Below are positions 18,028 through 26,028 of a stretch of DNA of 64,000 nt, piece by piece (positions within the stretch are counted from its first letter, which is position 1; each line of letters starts with the position of its first letter). This DNA comes from Syntrophobacter fumaroxidans MPOB (lineage in GTDB: Bacteria; Desulfobacterota; Syntrophobacteria; Syntrophobacterales; Syntrophobacteraceae): NCBI RefSeq assembly GCF_000014965.1, contig NC_008554.1:3088001-3152000 (forward strand). Direction: 5' to 3'. The translations under genes were made by a program, and so were the position numbers. The notes beneath the pieces are model-generated. The model saw only the letters and a list, made by a program, of their open reading frames with translations, had not been told where the DNA came from and made no database searches.

Positions 18028-18734
18028 TGACCCGGAGCGACCCCGTTGTCGGCAAACCGCTGGTGTCGGTCGAGAACATCCATAAGTCCTACCGGCGGGG
18101 TTCCCAGTCGATTTCGGTGTTGCGGGGTATAGACCTGAGCGTCGGCCGAGGGGATTTCATCGCCCTGATGGGACCCTCCGGTTCCGGCAAGACCACCCTG
18201 CTCAACCTCATCGCCGGCCTGGACAGGCCCGACCAGGGCAGTCTGATCGTTGCCGGAACCGACATCACCCAACTCGGCGAGCTCGACCTGGCCCGCTGGC
18301 GGGCGATTCACATCGGGTTCATATTCCAGTTCTACAATCTCCTCCCTGTGCTGACCGGGCTCGAAAACGTGGAGTTGCCGCTGCTGCTTCGGAATCTCAG
18401 CCGCCGGGAACGCCGCGAGCACGCCATGACGGCTCTCGAGTTGGTCGGGTTGGCGGACCGTGTGAAGCACACCCCGCGGGAGCTCTCCGGCGGGCAGCAA
18501 CAGCGGGTTGCCATTGCCCGGGCCATTGTGACGGACCCCACGCTGCTCGTCGCGGACGAACCCACCGGCGATCTCGACAAGAACTCCGCCATGGAGGTGC
18601 TCGAACTGCTCGAGCAGCTCAACCGCGAATTCAACAAGACCATCATCATGGTGACCCATGACCCCAGGGCCGCGGACAAGGCCCGGCTCATCCATCACCT
18701 GGACAAGGGCACCCTGGAGAGCCCCGGCAAGTGA
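18027..18734 (+). CDS. ABC exporter ATPase, MacB/LolD type
   Basis: A 235-residue ATPase with Walker [12 protein letters not shown]-loop [17 protein letters not shown], signature LSGGQQQR and Walker [11 protein letters not shown]. Its start overlaps the fusion-protein stop and the permease follows after 21 bases, so the three genes form one export unit. It is closely similar in motifs to the ATPase at 1410-2105, which has lost its permease. Confidence 0.92.
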   Translation: MTRSDPVVGKPLVSVENIHKSYRRGSQSISVLRGIDLSVGRGDFIALMGPSGSGKTTLLNLIAGLDRPDQGSLIVAGTDITQLGELDLARWRAIHIGFIFQFYNLLPVLTGLENVELPLLLRNLSRRERREHAMTALELVGLADRVKHTPRELSGGQQQRVAIARAIVTDPTLLVADEPTGDLDKNSAMEVLELLEQLNREFNKTIIMVTHDPRAADKARLIHHLDKGTLESPGK

Positions 18735-18755
18735 GGGCCTGAATTCGGTTGAACA

Positions 18756-19913
18756 ATGGAACTGCTCAAGCTGATCTTCCGCAATACGCTCCGGCAGAGG
18801 CTCCGGAGTGCACTCACCATTTTCGGCATGGCCGTTGCCATACTGGCCTTCTGCCTGTTGCAGACGGTGGTGAACGCCTGGTTCGCGGGAGTCTCAGCCG
18901 CCGCGCCGGACCGCCTGATAACCCGAAACGCGGTCTCTCTCATCTTTCCTCTTCCACTCAGTTATCGACAGAAGATACTCCAGGTGGACGGCGTCAAGCG
19001 AGTCGCTTTCGGCAACTGGTTCGGCGGCGTTTACATCGACGAGCGGCACTTCTTCCCCAGGATGGCCATCGGCGGCAACGACTACTTCGACCTGGCTCCT
19101 GAAATGATTCTCCCGCCCGACCAGGCGAAGGCCTTCTGGCGCCGGCGCGATGCCTGCATCGCGGGACGCAAACTCATCGAGAAGTATCGCTGGAAGATCG
19201 GGGACGCCATCACTCTGACCGGAAACATCTATCCCGGAGAGTGGCGTTTCGTCCTGGTCGGAGTTTATACCGGAGCCACGAAATCCATCGATGAAACCCA
19301 GTTTTTCTTTCGATGGGATTACCTGGACGAAACGGTGAAAAAGATCATGCCGTCCAGAAGCGGGAAGGTGGGATGGTACGTCGTTCAGGTCAAGGACCCT
19401 GTGCAGTCGGCCGAGGTCTCCCGGGCGATCGACGCACTTTTCAAGAATTCGTGGGCGGAGACCTTGACGGAAACGGAAAAAGCTTTCCAGCTCGGATTCG
19501 TGGCCATGACGGACGCCATCGTGGTCGCCGTGAGGGTCGTTTCCTACGTGGTGATCGGCGTGATCCTGATCATCCTTGCCAATACCATGGCGATGACGTC
19601 CAGGGAACGGATGCCCGAATACGCGACACTGAAGACGCTCGGCTTCGGGAACCGGTTCCTGATCGCGCTCATCGCCGGAGAGTCGGTGTGCATCGCCATG
19701 CTGGGCGGAATCACCGGCATGGCGCTGGCTTTCCCTGTTGCCGGTGTCTTTTCGGAGCACCTGGGAACGCTTCTTCCCATTTTCCACATTCACTGGGAAA
19801 CGTTGCTGGCAAGCTTCTCGATCAGCCTGGGCATCGGCCTGCTGGCGGCCGCTCTGCCGGCCTGGAGGGCGATCCGGGTCGGGATTGCCGAGGCGCTCAG
19901 CCATGCCGGTTGA
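18756..19913 (+). CDS. ABC exporter permease, MacB/FtsX type
   Basis: A 385-residue permease with the four-helix FtsX/MacB topology: helix 1 at about residues 20-45, a large periplasmic MacB-like domain (about 50-260), then three helices in the C-terminal third, including a segment with SRERMPEYATLKTLGFG, the conserved cytoplasmic coupling loop. It ends in AWRAIRVGIAEALSHAG, matching the tail form seen in the truncated remnant at 1.2-1.4 kb. It is the third gene of the exporter operon; substrate unknown. Confidence 0.9.
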   Translation: MELLKLIFRNTLRQRLRSALTIFGMAVAILAFCLLQTVVNAWFAGVSAAAPDRLITRNAVSLIFPLPLSYRQKILQVDGVKRVAFGNWFGGVYIDERHFFPRMAIGGNDYFDLAPEMILPPDQAKAFWRRRDACIAGRKLIEKYRWKIGDAITLTGNIYPGEWRFVLVGVYTGATKSIDETQFFFRWDYLDETVKKIMPSRSGKVGWYVVQVKDPVQSAEVSRAIDALFKNSWAETLTETEKAFQLGFVAMTDAIVVAVRVVSYVVIGVILIILANTMAMTSRERMPEYATLKTLGFGNRFLIALIAGESVCIAMLGGITGMALAFPVAGVFSEHLGTLLPIFHIHWETLLASFSISLGIGLLAAALPAWRAIRVGIAEALSHAG

Positions 19914-19940
19914 CCCCATCCGGCCTTGGAACATCGTCGT

Positions 19941-19974
19941 CCCCGGGTCTCGAAGGAACCGCGCCTGGGGTTTT
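19941..19974 (+). terminator. terminator of the exporter operon
   Basis: CCCCGGG at 19941-19947 pairs with CCTGGGG at 19964-19970 (one G-T wobble), followed by TTTT. It lies 27 bases past the permease stop. Confidence 0.55.
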
Positions 19975-20100
19975 GAGCTTGAATGAACCTCCATTAATGA
20001 TTTACAACGCTAACGACACTATCGGGCGGCACGCCTTTCGAATCGGACTGCGGTATTCTTGCGCCCGGGTCTGCCGGGCGTCGGACAGGAGTATATCGGA

Positions 20101-21114
20101 ATGGTTCTGAAACAAGTGGCCGAGGCGGGCATACACCTTCTGGTGGGTTTCCGGGGAACGACTTTCCAGGAACAGCTCAAATCACTCATCGATGAGTTCG
20201 GAATCGGCGGGATCGTGCTTTTTCGGCGGAACATTCAAACACCGGAACAGCTGAGGAGCCTGTTGGAGGAGATGCAGAGCCACGCGCGGCAGGTTCTCGG
20301 CCGTTCGCTCTGGGTGGCCATCGACCAGGAAGGGGGGCCGGTGCAGAGGCTTGTCCCTCCTTTCACGCAGCTTCCTTCCGCGTGCGATCTCGCCCAACAG
20401 GGGATAGAAGCCGTCGCGGAATGGTCCTCGAAGGCGGCCATGGACCTCCGCCGGATGGGCATTCACATCAACCTGGCCCCCGTGTTGGACTTGCGCGTCA
20501 ACGCCAATTCTCACTTCATGGAAGGACGCTGCCTTGGCGACGATCCCCTGACCGTGGCGGAACTGGGCTGCCGATGGATCAAGACTCTCCAGGGAGCGGG
20601 AGTCTCCGCCACGGCGAAGCACTTCCCGGGGCTTGGCCTGGCGGAACTGGACCCGCACCACTTTGCCCCCGTCATCCGTTGGCCGGACCAGGAAGCCATG
20701 CAAAGGGATCTGCTTCCCTTTCGGAAGGCAATCGAGGCAGGGGTCCACTGCGTGATGACTTCTCACGCCCTCTACCCTTTCATCGACTCCGTCTGGCCGG
20801 CCACCCTCTCACCCGCGATAAACAACGACCTGCTGCGCGGAACACTGGGGTTCCGAGGCACACTCCTGAGCGACGACATGGACATGGCCGCCGTTTCCGA
20901 AAAATATTCCTGGAAGGAGATGGCCGAACAGGGGTTGCTCGCCACGATCGATTTCTTTCTGCTCTGTCAGAGAACCGAAAACATCGAGCAGTTGCAGGGG
21001 GCGCTCTGCGCAGCCATTGCCGGAAGCTCCCGGATCGAGGCCATGCACCGGGAATCCGCCAAACGCATCGAGTGGCTCTACGACCGGCACCGGATGGAGC
21101 ATCAGGGAGGGTAG
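20101..21114 (+). CDS. nagZ: beta-N-acetylhexosaminidase (glycoside hydrolase family 3)
   Basis: 337 residues, the size of single-domain NagZ. Substrate-binding motifs VAIDQEGGPVQRL and ATAKHFPGLG and the catalytic aspartate in LLSDDMDMAAV are all present. Cytosolic NagZ removes N-acetylglucosamine from recycled anhydro-muropeptides. ATG at 20101 is chosen because AGGAG lies at 20087-20091, nine bases upstream. Its 3' end overlaps the convergent phosphoesterase fusion gene by 13 bases, so the two genes share their tails. Confidence 0.9.
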   Translation: MVLKQVAEAGIHLLVGFRGTTFQEQLKSLIDEFGIGGIVLFRRNIQTPEQLRSLLEEMQSHARQVLGRSLWVAIDQEGGPVQRLVPPFTQLPSACDLAQQGIEAVAEWSSKAAMDLRRMGIHINLAPVLDLRVNANSHFMEGRCLGDDPLTVAELGCRWIKTLQGAGVSATAKHFPGLGLAELDPHHFAPVIRWPDQEAMQRDLLPFRKAIEAGVHCVMTSHALYPFIDSVWPATLSPAINNDLLRGTLGFRGTLLSDDMDMAAVSEKYSWKEMAEQGLLATIDFFLLCQRTENIEQLQGALCAAIAGSSRIEAMHRESAKRIEWLYDRHRMEHQGG

Positions 21115-22520
21115 GGGCAGACCTTCAGTGTTTTCCGCTTCAAAGTGATGACGGACACTTCCCCCTCGGTGGCAAAACGCACCGGAACGCCGGATACCCC
21201 CACGCCGCCGCTCGTGTACCCCTCCATGCCGTCGTAGGACCACCTTCCGTGAAGCAGGCGGCGCGGCGCTTTGCTGTGGGTGAACAACGCCCCGACAACG
21301 GGCAGGCGTATCTGTCCGCCGTGCGTATGCCCGCAAAGGTAGAGCCTGGGGCCGTAGGCGGCCGCCTCCCGGTAAATCTCATTCGAATGGGACGCCAGAA
21401 TGGCGAACTCCCGGGGCGGCACCTTCTCGAAAGCCTGATCCAGGTCGTGGCACTTGAAGTAATGAGGGTCGTCGACTCCTGCCAGGTGAATCCGCTCCCC
21501 GTCGCGGGTGAGAACCGCCGAATCGTTCACCAGGAATCGTATGCCGTATTCCGACAGCGGTTCGATGATTTCCAGGCAGTCGTGGTTCCCCAGGATCCCG
21601 TAAATGCCGTCTTTCGCGCGGATTTCGGGCAGAAGACGGCGGACCTGGGCGAGGGCCGGGGCAAATGACCCGTGCGTCTCCATCCTCAGGTCTCCCCCGA
21701 CGATACACAGATCGGCCCGTATCCGCCTCACGATTTCCAACAGTCGCTCGGTGAGCCCCTCGAGCCCGTCGAGGTGAAGATCGGTCAGGAAGAGAATGCG
21801 GTAGCCGTCGAAAGCACCGGGCAAATCGGGAAACTCCAGCGTAACGTGCTCCTCGCGCAGCTTCAAGGCGTTCTTCCTGCCTTTTTCGTACACGCCGAGG
21901 CACTTGAATACGGTCTTCATGAAGACGTGATAGTAGATCGAATCTTCAAAATTCACGAAATGATGCAGGGGGTTCGAGAGAATCTGGCAGGCCCGGATCT
22001 CCCTGAGGCGCACGCCGGGGCGGAGTGGACGCGGGTAGTTGTCGATGGGCTTGCGCAGGACCACCTCGTTGAGCGCCAGGGAACCCGCGAAGGCGCCGCA
22101 TCCGAATATGCACAGCAGGAGCACGGTCGGCCATGCGCCGAGAGAAAAATACGGGCCCAGCGCCAAAAGCGGCAAAGCTCCCTCGAATACCTGGTCCAGG
22201 CCGGGAACGACCTTGCCGCAGGGCACGTCGACGCGCCTCTTGATGAAACTCGAAACGAGGTCTCCGGACATGCTCAGGATACCGGCCGCAAGTCCCAGCC
22301 ACAACGGAAACCCCAGCCCGAAGCCGGCCAAGCCGCCGACGAGGACTCCGCCCAGGACTCCCCGCATCGTTTTCTGATCGCCAAAAACCGGGCGACCGTC
22401 CCACATGCGGCGTCCCCCGTCGATCGGACGATTCCATTTTTCATCGCACAGGAACGCAAGCAGCGGCGGGGCAAAGTTGATCGACCAGAGCAAGACGAGC
22501 AGTTTTACGGCCAGCAGCAT
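21102..22520 (-). CDS. fusion: CarS-like membrane domain + calcineurin-like phosphoesterase
   Basis: A 472-residue two-part protein. Residues about 1-165 are a polytopic domain resembling CDP-archaeol synthase (CarS/DUF46), with DGRPVFGDQKTMRG and GDLVSSFIKRRVDVPCG matching the family's two cytosolic loops. Residues about 225-465 are a class-III metallophosphoesterase of the YaeI/LpxG type: LTDLHLD, VGGD, GNHD, ASHS and GHTHGGQ provide the full set of metal ligands. There is no frameshift between the parts. A CTP:lipid cytidylyltransferase-like domain joined to a lipid-type phosphohydrolase suggests membrane-lipid headgroup chemistry. That role is an inference. Confidence 0.85.
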   Translation of the reverse strand: MLLAVKLLVLLWSINFAPPLLAFLCDEKWNRPIDGGRRMWDGRPVFGDQKTMRGVLGGVLVGGLAGFGLGFPLWLGLAAGILSMSGDLVSSFIKRRVDVPCGKVVPGLDQVFEGALPLLALGPYFSLGAWPTVLLLCIFGCGAFAGSLALNEVVLRKPIDNYPRPLRPGVRLREIRACQILSNPLHHFVNFEDSIYYHVFMKTVFKCLGVYEKGRKNALKLREEHVTLEFPDLPGAFDGYRILFLTDLHLDGLEGLTERLLEIVRRIRADLCIVGGDLRMETHGSFAPALAQVRRLLPEIRAKDGIYGILGNHDCLEIIEPLSEYGIRFLVNDSAVLTRDGERIHLAGVDDPHYFKCHDLDQAFEKVPPREFAILASHSNEIYREAAAYGPRLYLCGHTHGGQIRLPVVGALFTHSKAPRRLLHGRWSYDGMEGYTSGGVGVSGVPVRFATEGEVSVITLKRKTLKVCPYPP

Positions 22521-22666
22521 ATCTCAACCATTACGGGAGCGTCCTGGATATTCCGTCCTGAACGCCGCGCAGGACTCACCTTCAGCCGATTCCTCATGCC
22601 GTGATCCCGAAAGCGAATCGGCGTGAGTTTGCCATCGCGCCGAACGCCGCCGGCAGGCGGCTCCGG

Positions 22667-23968
22667 CTATTCCATGAACGTCTTGAGACAGCTCTGGCGA
22701 TTCGGATTGCGGAGCTTTCGAAGCGCCTTTTTCTCGATCTGTCGTATGCGCTCCTTGGACACCTTGAAAGTCTTTCCGATTTTTTCCAGGGTCTCCGCCG
22801 GCTGTCCGTCGATGCCGAAGCGCAGCCGCAGGATCTTTTCTTCGCGAGGCTGCAGGCTGGACAGCAGGGAACGGGTTATTTCAGCCAGCTCCCGGTCCGA
22901 ACATTCCTCCATCGGCGACGCGGCCCGCTCATCCTCGATGAAATCACCCAAGCGCTGTTCGTCCTCCCCGATCGGCGTTTCGAGCGAAATGGGCTGAGCG
23001 GCGAGCGTGAGAACCATCTGCACCTTGTCAAGAGGCAGTTTGGCCCGTTCGGCGATTTCCTGGGGCGAGGGCTCCCTTCCGAGCTCTTTCAAGAGCTCGT
23101 AGAACACTTTGAAAAAGAGGTTCTTCAACTCAATGAAATGCACCGGCAAGCGAATGGTTCGCGTCTTGTCGTAGATCCCCCTGATGATGCTCTGCCTGAC
23201 CCACCACGTGGCATAGGTGCTGAAGCGGTTTCCCTTGGTGTGATCGAATCTGCCGACCGCTTTCAACAGCCCGAGGTTTCCTTCCTGGATCAGGTCGTCA
23301 AAGCTCATGCCGCGGCCCCGGTAGCGCTTCGCGATACTCAAGACAAGCCGCAGGTTGGCTTTCACCATTTCCTGCTTGGCGCTGTCGATGGCCAGCATGA
23401 TCGCCCTGCTTCGGACGAGCATTTCCCGGTACCGCGCGTTTCCCGGATAGTCCATGGTGCCGCGTTCGAAAGTGCGCACGATCACTTTCAGGATCTTGTC
23501 CCGCACCCCGGGAAAGCTCTTCTCGCTGTCCAGCAGTTTTTGGACTTTCTGGTGCAGATCCGCGGCCAGCCTGTCCTCGGTGGAACACTCGCACACCATC
23601 CGCACCAACTCTTCCTGGCCTTCCCTGATCACCTGGGCAAGCTCGGTTTCCCTCTCCTGAGTCAGCAGCGGGTAGCTGGAAACTTCCTTCAGATAGCACG
23701 TGACGTGATCTTCCTCGAAATCCTCGCCCGCCGCCGTCACACCTTCCGGGAGGAGATCCTCGTCCTCTTCCTCCCGTTCGGCTGCGGCCTCAAGGATATC
23801 CTCCGCTTCCGGTCCCTCCATATCCCTGTCTTCCTCGAGGCCGAGGTTCGCCCTCTTGAGCCTCTCGTCCAGCACCTGGTCATCGATGAGGTCAAATTCC
23901 CCTCGAAGCTCCTTCCGCTTGAAGTAATACTCGATAGGAAGGCATTTTTCAGATGCGTAAACTTTCAT
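22667..23968 (-). CDS. RNA polymerase sigma factor, sigma-70 family (group 1/2)
   Basis: 433 residues. An acidic N-terminus (about 1-85) precedes region 1.2 (VTCYLKEVSSYPLLT), a non-conserved insert, region 2 with FDDLIQEGNLGLLKAV and FSTYATWWVRQSI, region 3, and region 4.2 with the helix-turn-helix VSKERIRQIEKKALRKLR. It is shorter than a typical RpoD of this lineage (about 580-600), lacking most of region 1.1, so an RpoS-like or secondary primary-type sigma is likelier than the housekeeping factor. A minus-strand promoter candidate lies about 150 bases upstream. Confidence 0.88.
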   Translation of the reverse strand: MKVYASEKCLPIEYYFKRKELRGEFDLIDDQVLDERLKRANLGLEEDRDMEGPEAEDILEAAAEREEEDEDLLPEGVTAAGEDFEEDHVTCYLKEVSSYPLLTQERETELAQVIREGQEELVRMVCECSTEDRLAADLHQKVQKLLDSEKSFPGVRDKILKVIVRTFERGTMDYPGNARYREMLVRSRAIMLAIDSAKQEMVKANLRLVLSIAKRYRGRGMSFDDLIQEGNLGLLKAVGRFDHTKGNRFSTYATWWVRQSIIRGIYDKTRTIRLPVHFIELKNLFFKVFYELLKELGREPSPQEIAERAKLPLDKVQMVLTLAAQPISLETPIGEDEQRLGDFIEDERAASPMEECSDRELAEITRSLLSSLQPREEKILRLRFGIDGQPAETLEKIGKTFKVSKERIRQIEKKALRKLRNPNRQSCLKTFME

Positions 23969-24113
23969 ATTTTCAATTCCTCCCGGGAGCAGACGAGTCA
24001 GTGAATCTTCGCCGATCTGACAATATCCCCCTCTCCTGCCCCCTCTCCCTCGTCCGCTTGCAACTCCAAGTCACGCCCGCACGAAGACCGGCGTTGATTG
24101 CCATCCTAAGAAA

Positions 24114-24141
24114 ATTTAAGGCTCTTTAGCATGTTAGTCAA
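24114..24141 (-). promoter_or_regulatory. sigma-70-type promoter candidate for the sigma-factor gene
   Basis: On the minus strand TTGACT (24141-24136) and TTAAAT (24119-24114) are separated by 16 bases in an AT-rich patch. Transcription would start near 24107, about 140 bases before the sigma-factor start codon. Confidence 0.45.
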
Positions 24142-24247
24142 TTAAGGAGAATAAATCTACATGCGGGAAAATCAAGGGATTTTTTCAACAACACCGCAGG
24201 ATTATCGGACAGGTCCAACCAACGTGCCAAAGAGCGTGTTTTCAACC

Positions 24248-25234
24248 TTAAATATGCATTTCCACGATATCTCCATCCTGCAGAATGTGATCCTTCTGAA
24301 CCATCTGCCCGTCAAACACGGTTTTCCCCCAAACCTTGGCGAACTTCAGCTGGTCCACGAAATCCTTGTGAATCTTCTCCGCCAGTTCCTCGAGAGGACT
24401 GCGTTCGGGAAGCACAAAAGGAGCCGTGAAGTCGGGCTCCTTTCCGGGAACCTTGGTATATACACGAATGATTTCGGAAATGCTATAAAGTTCTTTCAAC
24501 AGAACGTGGAAATTGCGCCCGGCCAGGACAGACACTCCCACGCAGGGAAGGCGGGTTTCTGAGAGCTCCAGAAAGGCCGTGTAGTCCGCTTCGCCTTTGT
24601 CGTCATCCATCTTGTTAAGAACCAGCAGGCATTTCTTGACGAAGGGACTTTTTTTCAGGTCTGCCGGTATGGCTTCCCCTTTCGGGTAGATTCTCAGACC
24701 CCGGAAAACGGCGAGCGTGTCCTCAAGTTGCTGCAAGGGATCGGCGTGGAGGTCCAGCAATATTGCCAGGATATCCGCGCGGCGCAGGAGATCGGCCATC
24801 CAGGGGTCCATGTATTCCCGGGTGATGGGCGGAGTGTCGACCATCTGAAATTGGATGTTCTCATACGGAACCATGCCCGGTGTGGGTTTCCACGTGGAAT
24901 GAGGAAAGTCCGCCACCTCCGGCTTCGCATTGCTCAGGGCCCCCAGGAGCGAAGACTTGCCCGTGTTGGGCGCGCCCGCGAGCACGACCTGTGCGGCGCC
25001 TTCCCGCTCGATGGAGTAGGACGCATCCCGTTTCGACGATCCTTTCTTTTGTTGAGCTTCCGTCTTCGTTTTGGCGATGCGCCGCCTCAGATCCGCCCGC
25101 AGCTTGTCGGTTCCCTTGTGCTTGGGCATGATCGTGAGCATCTCTTCCAGGGCTTCGATCTTTTCCTCCGCAGTCCTGGCCTCGCGGTAGCGTTTCTCGG
25201 CTTCAAAGTAGGGAGGGGGCAGATTCGCGGGCAT
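24248..25234 (-). CDS. Obg/DRG-like GTPase with C-terminal TGS domain
   Basis: About 328 residues. The helical N-terminus begins MPANLPPPYFEAEKRYREA, which I recognise as the characteristic start of DRG-like GTPases, so ATG at 25234 is preferred. GTPase motifs: G1 GAPNTGKSS, G3 DTPP (instead of DxPG), G4 NKMD. The C-terminal TGS domain (about residues 255-328) ends VQKDHILQDGDIVEMHI. DRG proteins act on ribosomes or translation factors. Upstream is a repeat element rather than an operon partner. Confidence 0.85.
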   Translation of the reverse strand: MPANLPPPYFEAEKRYREARTAEEKIEALEEMLTIMPKHKGTDKLRADLRRRIAKTKTEAQQKKGSSKRDASYSIEREGAAQVVLAGAPNTGKSSLLGALSNAKPEVADFPHSTWKPTPGMVPYENIQFQMVDTPPITREYMDPWMADLLRRADILAILLDLHADPLQQLEDTLAVFRGLRIYPKGEAIPADLKKSPFVKKCLLVLNKMDDDKGEADYTAFLELSETRLPCVGVSVLAGRNFHVLLKELYSISEIIRVYTKVPGKEPDFTAPFVLPERSPLEELAEKIHKDFVDQLKFAKVWGKTVFDGQMVQKDHILQDGDIVEMHI

Positions 25235-25274
25235 GCACCAACTCCATTCATACAATTTTGCCTGGACAATAGAT

Positions 25275-25310
25275 TCCCGAGTGATCCTGTTTTCAGGCTT
25301 CGCGGGTGAA
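25275..25310 (-). repeat. companion hairpin repeat next to copy B
   Basis: Read on the minus strand: GCTTCACCCGCGAAGCCTG then AAAACAG and TCACTCGGGAAT. GCTTC and GAAGC form a small hairpin. The same unit occurs twice in tandem near 43.7 kb, in both places just outside the right end of a TIR element. Confidence 0.6.
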
Positions 25311-25329
25311 GCGCAGCCTCATGGATAAA

Positions 25330-25470
25330 TGCGTTCAAGTTGAGTGCATTGGGCGGGAGGGCATAAAGCCCTCCCCTTATACGTCTGACGGGCATATTGG
25401 TCCGCAGGGGCAGGTTTATCCCCACCCGCGTCGCAGCCCGCGGGGCAGGGGTTGTGACATCTTTGACGCG
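25330..25470 (-). repeat. dispersed TIR element, copy B (141 bp)
   Basis: The right end reads TGCGTTCAAGTTGA on the plus strand and the left end TGACATCTTTGACGCG, degenerate inverted repeats of the family. The inner modules match copy A nearly base for base in the segment GGGGAGGGCTTTATGCCCTC and the flanking CCAATGCACTCA. It is oriented opposite to copy A. It sits between the DRG GTPase and the small selenoprotein-like gene. Confidence 0.8.
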
Positions 25471-25485
25471 CCTTGGTCTTGCCGG

Positions 25486-25514
25486 TTGCCTGTTCCCCGG
25501 AAACCCATTATAAA
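25486..25514 (+). promoter_or_regulatory. sigma-70 promoter for the UGA-containing small gene
   Basis: TTGCCT at 25486-25491 and TATAAA at 25509-25514 with an exact 17-base spacer. The predicted start near 25521 gives a 50-base leader ending in AGGAGG. Confidence 0.5.
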
Positions 25515-25571
25515 TGAGTTGTTTTGCCGATCCGCCGGGGAAATTCCGAAAATCATCGAGGAGGAAGTCTT

Positions 25572-25739
25572 TTGAAATGTTCTGCCTGTAACCAGGAATT
25601 GGAGTTGATTCGCGCCTGAAAGCAAGTTTTCTGGCGCTGCCGGGGTTGCGGCGCCCGTTATCGCCTGGCGGACCTCAAAGACGAGCTTATCGACGAAGCC
25701 GAGAGAGAGCTCGCCGACTGTCGCGTGGACCGGCTCTGA
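25572..25739 (+). CDS. probable dual-CxxC small selenoprotein (UGA at codon 16)
   Basis: TTG at 25572, seven bases after AGGAGG (25559-25564), opens a 56-codon frame with one internal TGA at 25617-25619 and a final TGA at 25737. Reading the internal TGA as selenocysteine gives a 55-residue protein: CSAC at residues 3-6, Sec16, CRGC at 23-26, then a charged helical tail ending in DRL. The two CxxC pairs make a zinc-ribbon or redox fold. From memory this matches a family named dual CXXC motif small (seleno)protein in Desulfovibrio-like genomes. An 8-bp hairpin starts 14 bases after the UGA, as expected for a bacterial SECIS. A nonsense-mutated pseudogene is the alternative. Confidence 0.6.
25633..25655 (+). 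promoter_or_regulatory. candidate bacterial SECIS hairpin
   Basis: GGCGCTGC (25633-25640) pairs with GCGGCGCC (25648-25655), one U-G wobble, closing a CGGGGTT loop. The loop lies 22 bases downstream of the in-frame UGA, inside the roughly 16-37 base window seen for SelB-recognised elements, and contains the GG/GU-type apical bases expected. Confidence 0.5.
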
Positions 25740-26028
25740 CGTTCGGCCGCATGGTCGCTGCCGGCGCGAAGCTCCCCCCTTCCTGCCGGCTCACCCGAGG
25801 AGCGCCCTCCATGCGGAAAGCCGCCCACGCAAGCCCCCGATCGTGCCGCTTCGCTTCTCTTTCGCGCGGACCGTCGCACGGGAAAATATGTTGAGCCCCC
25901 GCCACGCCGGGGGCGGAGCCGCTTTCAAATGCCGCCGGTCGGGGCGGCGCGGAGTCGTCTTCAAATGAGCGTGAAACGGCGCCCGCCCGCCACGCCAAGC
26001 TGTACCGGAGCGGGGCTGGAGTCCCGCA

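Noticed and set aside
22601-24004. 467-residue ORF on the plus strand
   Set aside because: Antisense shadow of the sigma-factor gene.
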